Shown here one piece after another: positions 53,501-60,601 of a stretch of DNA of 64,000 bases. Each line of letters starts with the position of its first letter. Within the stretch, counting starts at the first letter, position 1. This stretch comes from Neoarius graeffei (taxonomy: Eukaryota > Chordata > Actinopteri > Siluriformes > Ariidae), in the NCBI RefSeq assembly GCF_027579695.1, contig NC_083586.1, positions 6,630,001-6,694,000 of the forward strand. Direction: 5' to 3'. The notes below the pieces were generated by a model. The model did not search any database and was not told the DNA's origin. It saw only the letters and a list, made by a program, of their open reading frames with translations. The position numbers were made by a program, and so were the translations under genes.

Positions 53501-53931
53501 GAGCTTTGGGTAATTACAGAAAGAACAAGATTGCGGATACAAGCGGCTGAAATTAGTTTCCTTCGCAGGGTGGCTGGGCGCTCCCTTAGAGAGAGGGTGA
53601 GAAGCACAGTCACTCGGGAGGAGCTCGGAGTAGAGCCGCTGCTCCTCCACATCGAGAGGAACCAGCTGAGGTGGCTCGGGCATCTTTTTCGGATGCCTCC
53701 TGGACGCCTCCCTGGGGAGGTGTTCCAGGCATGTCCCCCCGGGAGGAGGCCCCGGGGAAGACCCAGGACACGCTGGAGGGACTGTGTCTCTCGGCTGGCC
53801 TGGGAACGTCTTGGTGTTCTTCCCGAGGAGCTGGCCGAGGTGTCTGGGGAAAGGGAAGTTTGGGCTTCCATGCTTAGACTGCTGCCTCCGCGACCCGGTC
53901 CCGGATAAGCGGAAGAAGACGAGACGAGATG
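50576..53931 (+). mobile_element. RTE-type non-LTR retrotransposon, near full length
   Basis: A 3,356-bp insertion flanked by an 11-bp direct duplication. It begins TGCCCCTCCTAGAACTGCC, carries a short 5' leader, one long coding frame, and a very short 3' end with a simple-repeat-like tail (GAAGACGAGACGAGATGAG). The order apurinic endonuclease then reverse transcriptase, and the short low-complexity tail, fit the RTE group (Rex3/RTE-X-like families are common in fish). Insertion in one satellite monomer with both flanks in register shows that the array existed before the insertion. Confidence 0.85.
50738..53908 (+). pseudogene. RTE-type endonuclease/reverse transcriptase, one in-frame stop
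   Basis: A single frame is open from 50699, with the first ATG at 50738, to the stop at 53908 (about 1,056 codons), apart from one TAA at 51323-51325. Domains in order: Arg/Pro-rich N-terminus; endonuclease with TVGTWNVTSL near 51011, GDFNAHVG near 51421 and a TDHHLV motif near 51707; linker; reverse transcriptase with [14 protein letters not shown] (about 52820), [13 protein letters not shown] (about 53000) and the catalytic FADD box (about 53120); C-terminal part with [19 protein letters not shown] and [14 protein letters not shown]. Catalytic motifs look intact. The stop lies between the central and C-terminal parts of the endonuclease domain, so this copy should not make full-length protein. 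The antisense frames over it are shadows. Confidence 0.85.
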
Positions 53932-55467
53932 AGCAAACGTTTGACAAGGAACATTGATTGTGAGTGAAATGAGTGCATTCGAGCATATGTGACATGGAAC
54001 AACTTTCTAAGCATGGATTTTCATGTTTTCGAGCTTTTAACACATTTTCATCATATTTGTCATTTTAACTGTATAAGCACGTCTGAACCGAGTTTTCAAC
54101 ATAGTACTGTGATATGCACTTGTTCAGAGTGGGAAAACACACTTTGTGTCACCGAGTGCATGAAAACAGCTTTCCTACCACAGAAGCGCATTCAGCTTGT
54201 TTGTAACGTCGTTTTAGAGCATTAAGCAAACTTTTGACAAGGAACATTGATTTTGAGTGAAATGAGTGCATTCGAGCATATGTGACATGGAACAACTTTC
54301 TAAGCATGGATTTCCATGTTTTCGAGCTTTTACCACATTTTCATCATATTTGTCATTTTAACTGTATAAGCACGTCTGAAACCAGTTTTCAACATAGAAC
54401 TGTGATATGCACTTGTTCAGAGTGGGAAAACACACTTTGTGTCACCGAGTTAATGAGAACAGCTTTCCTACCCCAGAAGCGCATTCAGCTTGTTTGTAAC
54501 GCCGTTTTAGAGCATAAAGCAAACGTTTGACAAGGAACATTGATTTTGAGTGAAATGAGTGCATTCGAGCATATGTGACATGGAACAACTTTCTAAGCAT
54601 GGATTTTCATGTTTTCGAGCTTTTAACACATTTTCATCATATTTGTCATTTTAACTGTATAAGCACGTCTGAAACGAGTTTTCAACATAGAACTGTGAAA
54701 TGCACTTGTTCAGAGTGAGAAAACACACTTTGTGTCACAGAGTGCATGAAACCAGCTTTCCTACCCCAGAAGCGCATTCAGCTTGTTTGTAACACCGTTT
54801 TAGAGCATAAAGCAAACGTTTGACAAGGAGCATTGATTTTGAGTGAAATGAGTGCATTCGAGCATATGTGACATGTACCAACTTTCTAAGCATGGATTTC
54901 CATGTTTTCGAGCTTTTAACACATTTTCATCATATTTGTCATTTTAACTGTATAAGCACGTCTGAAACCAGTTTTCAACATAGTATTGTGATATGTACTT
55001 GTTCAGAGTGGGAAAACACACTTTGTGCCACCGAGTGCATGAAAACAGCTTTCCTACCTCAGAAGCGCATTCACCCAGTCTGTAAAGCCTTTTCAGTGCA
55101 TAAAGCAAACGTTTGACAAGGAGCATTGATTTTGAGTGAAATGAGTGCATTCGAGCATACGTGACATGTACCAACTTACTAAGCATGGATTTTCATGTTT
55201 TCGAGCTTTTAACACATTTTCATCATATTTGTCATTTTAACTGTATAAGCATGTCTGAAACGAGTTTTCAACATAGTACTGTGATATGCACTTGTTCAGA
55301 GTGGGAAAACACACTTTGTGTCACCGAGTGCATGAAAACAGCTTTCCTACCGCAGGAGCGCATTCACCCAGTCTGTAAAGCCGTTTCAGCGCATAAAGCA
55401 AACGTTTGACAAGGAACATTGATTTTGAGTGAAATGAGTGCATTCGAGCATATGTGACATGGAACAA
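53932..55467. repeat. 293-bp satellite, right part (about 5.2 units)
   Basis: The array resumes in register after the LINE. Unit markers are at 53989, 54282, about 54575, 54868 and 55161, then a partial unit from about 55454 that breaks off at 55467 against retroviral leader sequence. The first 11 bp are the right target duplication. The third unit has a TGA inside the otherwise conserved small frame (near 54717), so that frame is not kept in every monomer. Confidence 0.93.
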
Positions 55468-55470
55468 TTC

Positions 55471-55538
55471 TTCCCGTGAAACTGTTCACGAGGATAAACA
55501 AATCGTCCCGTGAAACTATTCACGAGGATAAACAAATC
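55471..55538 (-). repeat. Tandem 34-bp repeat with a hairpin, in the retroviral leader
   Basis: Two 34-bp copies, each containing CGTGAA-N4-TTCACG, a 6-bp perfect stem, followed by AGGATAAACAAATC. On the minus strand they lie downstream of the primer-binding site, where retroviral leaders often carry structured RNA. Function is not inferred. Confidence 0.6.
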
Positions 55539-55595
55539 TGGGTTTTCGGATACTACCAACCAGGCGGAAGTCCCTTAGGCTTACCTGGTCAGTAG

Positions 55596-55613
55596 ATCCC
55601 GGATGAGCCCCCA
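55596..55613 (-). other. Retroviral primer-binding site, tRNA-Pro type
   Basis: On the minus strand this reads TGGGGGCTCATCCGGGAT. This matches the 18-nt proline-tRNA primer site used by gammaretrovirus-like elements except at one position. It lies three bases past the LTR end (...CCTAACA), as expected, and a splice-donor-like CAGGTAAG follows about 25 bases downstream on the same strand. Confidence 0.75.
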
Positions 55614-55616
55614 AAC

Positions 55617-56630
55617 TGTTAGGGTTCTTAACCTCTTGCCCTCAGCCTCAGCTGGAGCGATTACCCATCTCGAGATCAGTCCCCTCGCATCACCCAGAGC
55701 TCTGGGGGTGAGTCGCAAAAAAAAAAAAAAAGACAGGAACCTCATGAGTTCACAATCTTTTATTCGCAAGTCCCCAAAGAGGCAAGAAAATACATAATAC
55801 AGGGGTGTGTTATCTGTGTGGATGAAGTGACATCACTGCAGAGGGTGTGTGTGAGTGAATGACATTTTGATGTCTGTGTGTGTGTATGTATGACATCATT
55901 GCATGCTTCAGAGACTGTAGTGAAACCTTGAGCAGGTCACATCTTAATTACATCACTGTTCTGATGGAATGTTTAGATGTGCATGTGTGTAAATGAGTGT
56001 GACATCATTGAAGACCTTGGAATGTTCAGATACATTTCTGATCAATAAGCAAAATGTTCTGATGATATGATAGCACAGGGCTGTCCCTGATGCACAGCCT
56101 GTTCTCATGATATGATAGCAATGTTCAGACAGAATGGAATTTTTAAACAAAGATACTGTGTCTAGCTGAGACAGAAGGTCATTTTAAACAAAACAGAGGG
56201 TCACATACTAAATCCTTTACAATTATTAAGAATAAATTCTTACAATTATTTATCCTTACAAAGAAATAAATCCTTACAGTGTAAATCTGCTTTGGGACAA
56301 TGTCCATTTTTAAAGATGTCAAAAAAAATGTATGATTAAAATAAATAAAAATGTGATAAGACAAACATGGTCTCATTTTGTACTTGATGTAAACACACAC
56401 CCCCACCCCCAATTATTACACATAATATTATATTTGATCATTTCTAAGCAGTAAAGAAAGGCAAGTGTACCCGGACACTCGCGTAGAAAAAAATTCTGCT
56501 TCTCTCTTCTGATTACTGAAGCGGCACTCAGACACCACTATACCTAAAAGGACAGGGACAAAAACAAACCAAAAACCTGTCAGTCAAACCGCGAGGAGAG
56601 TTCTAAAACTCTGGCCACTATGTCTTAACA
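55617..56630 (-). mobile_element. Endogenous retrovirus LTR (5' LTR side), coding region missing
   Basis: On the minus strand the LTR ends ...CCCTAACA at 55617, next to the primer-binding site. AATAAAA at about 55758-55764 is a polyadenylation signal placed as expected upstream of U5. The other boundary is less certain: TGTTAAGACA on the minus strand at 56630 gives a TGTTA...TAACA pair and a 1,014-bp LTR. Only about 130 bp of leader survives to the left before the 293-bp satellite starts. No gag, pol or env sequence is present in the window, so this is a dead fragment. U3 contains no recognised gene; small frames in 55.9-56.4 kb are chance. Confidence 0.6.
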
Positions 56631-56735
56631 GCTGTTCTGTTTCACTGCTCCAACTCCACTCTTAACGTGAGCTCAAACAGAACGGTGTTCCGTACAGGGT
56701 ATGGAGATGGGTTCATTTCTGTGAGACAGTGAGGT

Positions 56736-56751
56736 GGTTCTTAAAAGAGCC
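56736..56751 (-). terminator. Histone mRNA 3' stem-loop
   Basis: The minus strand reads GGCTCTTTTAAGAACC, a 6-bp stem with a 4-nt loop and one mismatched pair compared with the standard replication-dependent histone stem-loop. It lies 28 bp past the stop codon of the H3 pseudogene, the normal distance. Confidence 0.8.
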
Positions 56752-56778
56752 TTTGTGTGTGTTAGACAGAATTTGCGT

Positions 56779-57175
56779 TTAAGTGCACTCTCTGCGAATA
56801 TGGTGTGCCAACTGAATGTCCTTGGGCATGATGGTCACTCTCCTGGTGTGGATGGCACACAGGCTAGTGTCCTCGAACAGGCTGACCAAGTATACCTCAC
56901 TTGCCTCCTGCAGGGCCATGACAGCCAAGCTCTGGAAACGCAAATCGGTCTTAAAATCCTGAGTGATTTCTCTTACCCGGTGCTGAATGAGCAGCTCAGT
57001 AGATTTCGGATAACGAAGGATCTCCCTCAGAGCCACAGTGTCGGGCCTGTAATGGTGAGGCTTTTTCATGCTGCCGGTAGCAGGGGCACTCTTGTGGGGT
57101 AGCCTTAGTGGCGAGCTGCTTCCTGGGTGCCTTGCCACCAGTGGATTTATGGGCCGTCTGCTTGGTTCTTGCCAT
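56779..57175 (-). pseudogene. Histone H3 pseudogene (replication-dependent type)
   Basis: The minus strand from the ATG at 57175 starts MARTKQTA and follows histone H3, but codes H where the R of ARKS is expected. A 1-nt insertion in the C run near 57100 shifts the frame; the rest is then read from the neighbouring frame (SAPATG...[19 protein letters not shown]). A 15-bp deletion removes five codons after STELLI, in the region before the VREI motif. Total length of 397 nt equals the normal 411 nt minus 15 plus 1. Several conserved residues are changed (for example LARRIRGERA is replaced by [10 protein letters not shown]). It lacks introns and keeps a 3' stem-loop and promoter boxes. This fits decay of a cluster-type H3 copy rather than an mRNA-derived copy, which would lack the promoter. 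Confidence 0.9.
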
Positions 57176-57235
57176 GGCGTGAAGCTCTGCACTTCACAGA
57201 TGAAAAACAGAATAAACAGCGCTGCCTAACGCTGG

Positions 57236-57332
57236 CTTTTAAAACTTTAACAGCGCCCTGCACTCATCGGGTGTCTTGAACACGGTCGCCTGTCATTGGA
57301 GAGAACGCACTGCACCACCTATTCGCTATTGG
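57236..57332 (-). promoter_or_regulatory. H3 pseudogene promoter: TATA-like and two CCAAT boxes
   Basis: On the minus strand, GTTTTAAAAG (57236-57245) is TATA-like, about 61-70 bp before the ATG. CCAAT boxes lie at 57295-57299 and 57328-57332. This arrangement is typical of replication-dependent histone genes. Confidence 0.6.
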
Positions 57333-57480
57333 ACCGTCTTTTGCCACTGACACAGTTTGAAATGCGGCCGCACATGTCCCTAATGTATTGACGCTCGCGC
57401 TGCCCCACGGAGCCAACAGGCAGCTTAGTGCTTTGTGTAGGTTCAATCGCCACACGGACAGCGCCGTCATAATCTATTTT

Positions 57481-57690
57481 CACCCAACAACCTTCCTTTA
57501 TAGCCAGTACACTATTACTGTTACTATTGTTATTTAATAAATTACTACTACCACCACCACCACGCTTTCATTTAAACTGGGGAACAGGGGCGCTGTGCCC
57601 TCTTACTCTTGGCATGTGCCCCCTTACCGAAATGCCGATTGAACCCCAAGTCACACTTAGGCCACACACTTATATGCTACTGCACCACGG
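57481..57690. other. Non-coding stretch, no gene seen
   Basis: AT-rich sequence with a short CCA-type run near 57,550. Nothing else recognised. Confidence 0.4.
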
Positions 57691-58505
57691 GCGATTGCTC
57701 TAAGACAACGAGGGAGGCTCAGCCTCCCTAAAAATGACGAACATCGTGTAGGATGAATTGCGCTAGGCTTATGTTATAGCCGACCTTATAACATTATTTC
57801 AGATCCAGAATCATAGAAATATATGTGCTCAACCCAACTACAGTGCGAAATCATTCTGTTATAACTTTCCCCAGTTCACCTAATGTGTGCGTGAGTTTTT
57901 CCCCCTCGTGACAGCGTGATGCAGCGCAGCCTCAGTGGACTTCAATGGCATTTGGGAGCTCTGCGCTTTCAATATCAAAATGCAAGATGATTATTGGACA
58001 AATACAGCGAAAACGCCCGCCCCACGGAGTCCCATGGAATCCCACCCTCAGTGGACTTCAATGGCATTTGGGAGCTCTGCGCTTTCAATATCAAAATGCA
58101 AGACGGTTATTGGACAAATACTGCGAAAATGCCCGCCCATGGACTCCCAGCCTCACAGTGGGAGGGACATGGCAGTTTCCACGAGGAGACTGGTGATTGG
58201 TGAAAGCGGCCGGATATTCTCTTTGATTGACAGCTCGTTTCAACTATAGACAGGCAGCGGTGAATTTCAGTTCAGTCCCATGCGGATTCGCAAGTGCTGT
58301 GGTGTATTGTAAGAGATCAGCTTACATTTCGATTTCATTCATTACATACGGTTTCTACCAGCTTTTTTAGTTTGTATATATTTTCATTGTAAATAAAGTG
58401 TAAATATAGTGTTGTCAAGTTTGCTATCTTAGTTCCAGAAATTTTGTTTATTTGAGTGACTGAACTTGAACTTGAGGGGGCTAGTCAGCTAGCAAGAAAG
58501 CTGCA
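57691..58505. mobile_element. Possible terminal part of a DNA transposon
   Basis: It begins with a hairpin GGGAGGCTCAGCCTCCC (57711-57727, 8-bp stem) and contains the 116-bp duplication at 57931-58160. It continues as AT-rich sequence without coding potential until the LINE fragment. The layout looks like the untranslated end of a fish DNA transposon, but I see no opposite end or transposase here, so this is a weak call. Confidence 0.3.
57931..58160. repeat. 116-bp tandem duplication
   Basis: CTCAGTGGACTTCAATGGCA starts at 57931 and again at 58047, with matching sequence through CAATATCAAAATGCAAGA and the following GGACAAATAC. A third, partial start (CCTCACAGTGGGAGG) follows at about 58150. 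The overlapping frames of 69-104 codons are translations of this duplication and show no known domain. Confidence 0.8.
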
Positions 58506-58523
58506 CATTGGATCTGACTGCTT

Positions 58524-58940
58524 CTACTGACTTCTTGGAAAAAAAAACATACACACGGTCTTTTTGGTGTTCACGAGCAAACATGAGTCAAGTAGCCAGT
58601 CTTGAATCCCGGTCAACACAGAAGTCAGGACTAATGCAGCCTCTTTGGGGGTTTTACCGTAACATACAATAACCACATCTGCATACATCTGGGAATATAC
58701 AGTATGACACACATCTGGCAGATCATTTATGTACAGTAAGAACAGTCGTGGCCCTAAAATAGAACCCTGTGGTATTCTGACTGGACAGTTACAGTAGGCA
58801 GATTTAACACCAGCAACACTCACACACTGTTTCTTATCTTGCAGATATGATTTAAACCACTGCAAAGCTGCAGGTGAGAAGTTAAAATGACTTAGTTTGG
58901 ACAGAAGAATTTGGTGACTAATCATGTCAAATGCCTTTAT
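58524..58940 (-). pseudogene. Non-LTR reverse transcriptase fragment (CR1/L2/Rex1-like)
   Basis: The minus-strand translation contains KAFDMISHQILLSKL, WFKSYLQDKKQCVSV, IPQGSILGPRLFLLYINDLP and NTKKTVCMFF, the order of reverse-transcriptase motifs in CR1/L2/Rex1-type LINEs. The catalytic box reads YADV in place of YADD, so it would be inactive. Only about 140 codons are present. The 5' side is cut at 58940, where a 40-bp minisatellite begins, and the 3' side fades out near 58,524. It is unrelated to the RTE-type LINE at 50.6-53.9 kb. Confidence 0.8.
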
Positions 58941-59058
58941 GACTGGCAATTACTAATACTGGCCACTCGGCGGTGTGTAGGACTGGCAATTACTAACACT
59001 GGCCGCTAGACGGTGTGTATGACTGGGAATTACTAACACTGGCCACTAAGTGGTGTGT

Positions 59059-59439
59059 CTCATCTCATCTCATCTCATTATCTCTAGCCGCTTTATCCTT
59101 CTACAGGGTCGCAGGCAAGCTGGAGCCTATCCCAGCTGACTACGGGCGAAAGGCGGGGTACACCCTGGACAAGTCGCCAGGTCATCACAGGGCTGACACA
59201 TAGACACAGACAACCATTCACACTCACATTCACACCTACGGTCAATTTAGAGTCACCAGTTAACCTAACCTGCATGTCTTTGGACTGTGGGGGAAACCGG
59301 AGCACCCGGAGGAAACCCACGCGGACACGGGGAGAACATGCAAACTCCACACAGAAAGGCCCTCGCCGGCCCCGGGGCTCGAACCCAGGACCTTCTTGCT
59401 GTGAGGCGACAGCGCTAACCACTACACCACCGTGCCGCC
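59059..59439 (-). mobile_element. tRNA-derived SINE, minus strand
   Basis: On the minus strand it starts GGCGGCACGGTGGTGTAGTG with an A-box-like TGGTGTAGTGGTTAG and a B-box GGTTCGAG, followed by the body and a tail of ATGAG repeats. It is flanked by CTAAGTGGTGTGT at 59046-59058 and 59440-59452, a perfect 13-bp target duplication in minisatellite sequence. Length 381 bp. The SINE has no protein-coding role. Confidence 0.92.
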
Positions 59440-59529
59440 CTAAGTGGTGTGTATGACTAGTAATTACTAATTACACTGGCCACTAGGCAGTGTGTCTGAC
59501 TGGTAATTACTAATAACTCTGGCTACTCG

Positions 59530-59888
59530 CGGCACGGTGGTGTAGTGGTTAGCGTTATCGCCTCATAGCAAGAAGGTCCGGGTTCGAGCCCTGTGGCGGG
59601 CGAGGGCCTTTCTGTGCGGAGTTTGCATGTTCTCCCCATGTCCGCGTGGGTTTCCTCCGGGTGTTCCGGTTTTCCCCACAGTCCAAAGACATGCAGGTTA
59701 GGTTAACTGGTGACTCTAAATTGACCGTAGGTGTGAATGGTTGTCTGTGTCTATGTGTCAGTCCTGTGATGACCTGGCGACTTGTCCAGGGTGTACCCCG
59801 CCTTTCGCCCGTAGTCAGCTGGGATAGGCTCCAGCTTGCCTGCGACCCTGTAGAACGGGATAAAGTGGCTAGAGATAATGAGATGAGA
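59530..59888 (+). mobile_element. tRNA-derived SINE, plus strand, same family
   Basis: Starts CGGCACGGTGGTGTAGTGG, with the same promoter boxes, body and ATGAGATGAGA tail as the SINE at 59059-59439. Flanked by CTGGCTACTCG (59519-59529) and CTGGCCACTCG (59889-59899), an 11-bp duplication with one difference. Length 359 bp. Confidence 0.9.
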
Positions 59889-59934
59889 CTGGCCACTCGG
59901 CGGTGTGTGTGACTGGTAATTACTAACACTGGTA

Positions 59935-60367
59935 TGGGGTGGGCGATATGGCAAAAATGTCATATCACGATTTTTTTAACATAAAATCTCGATTTCGATT
60001 TTTTATCACAATCTTCCATCGAAAAAAACAAAAACAGGCATTTTGGGGCTACAAACCTTTCTGAACAGATTTTAATGAATAGTAGCAATTTTGCATGTGC
60101 AAACATTGTAAACACACTGATAAAGTGCACTATTGGTTGTGAAGACAATAACACTAAGTAAACATCACTCTGATAAAGTGAACATCACTCTGATAAAGTG
60201 CATTCTTAGAATATAAAAAAAGAAAGTAAAATATGAAATGCTGAATAACACACAGTCTTCGGTTATTTTAAAATGATTTAAGTATCAAAACACCAAATAG
60301 GTTTTTGAAAATGGTCCAGAGCAAACTGAGGTAACTGTGGGCCTGTATTAGTGCAACAATTTTTAAC
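59935..60367 (-). mobile_element. hAT-type transposon, 3' end portion
   Basis: The left end ATGGGGTGGGCGATATGG resembles the reverse complement of the far end at 63738 (AGGGGTGTGCAATCTGACG). The region is non-coding, with a short repeat TCTGATAAAGTG (60,137-60,200). With the part at 63342-63738 it makes one transposon interrupted by the Penelope-like element. Most of the transposase is missing, so the copy was internally deleted before or during the insertion. Confidence 0.55.
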
Positions 60368-60601
60368 AATATTTCGATTACGTTCATTATGTCTTATATT
60401 AAATATAGTTAGATTTTTTTTTCTTTTTTATCAGACATCTAGTTTTTGGGTTTGTTTACCTGACATGTTTCGACGTACGACTGTCGTCTTCCTCAGAGTG
60501 TCACCGGATGTTAATTGGTGACGCATCTTTTATCAGCTGATGTTTCTGAAGGCGTGGCCTTCCTGTCTGGATTGACAGGTCGGTCACGCCTTCTACTGTC
60601 T
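60368..60601 (-). repeat. Penelope-like element pseudo-LTR, left copy (3')
   Basis: 234 bp matching 63051-63282 almost throughout, with differences mainly in the length of the T run near 60,415 and a TA near 60,395. The coding frame ends inside it (stop at 60593-60595). On the minus strand it ends just past ATGAACGTAATCGAAATATT, the same sequence that starts the frame in the other copy. Confidence 0.92.
60462..60496 (-). ncRNA. Hammerhead-ribozyme-like core, left pseudo-LTR
   Basis: The minus strand has CTGAGGA (60490-60496), then a stem GACG...CGTC, then GAAA (60468-60471), CAT, and GTC (60462-60464). These are the conserved parts of a hammerhead in order. One extra A lies between CTGAGGA and the stem, and stem I pairing is weak by eye. 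Hammerhead motifs are known in Penelope-like pseudo-LTRs. Activity not shown. Confidence 0.5.

Larger units (their letters stand above)
58941..59934. repeat. 40-bp minisatellite, split by two SINEs
   Basis: Units beginning GACTGGCAATTACTAA and ending GGCCACTCGGCGGTGTGTA start at 58941, 58981 and 59021. They continue at 59440-59529 and 59889-59934, each time after a SINE. About seven units, complete or partial, are visible outside the SINEs. Confidence 0.85.

Noticed and set aside
56634..56683. Inverted repeat GTTCTGTTT / AAACAGAAC near the retroviral LTR edge
   Set aside because: A 9-bp stem with a 32-bp loop can arise by chance and I see no supporting context.
59093..59929. Frames of 60-124 codons and possible tRNA genes near 59.4 and 59.55 kb
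   Set aside because: The A-box and B-box belong to SINE heads flanked by target duplications; the frames are SINE translations seen in both copies.
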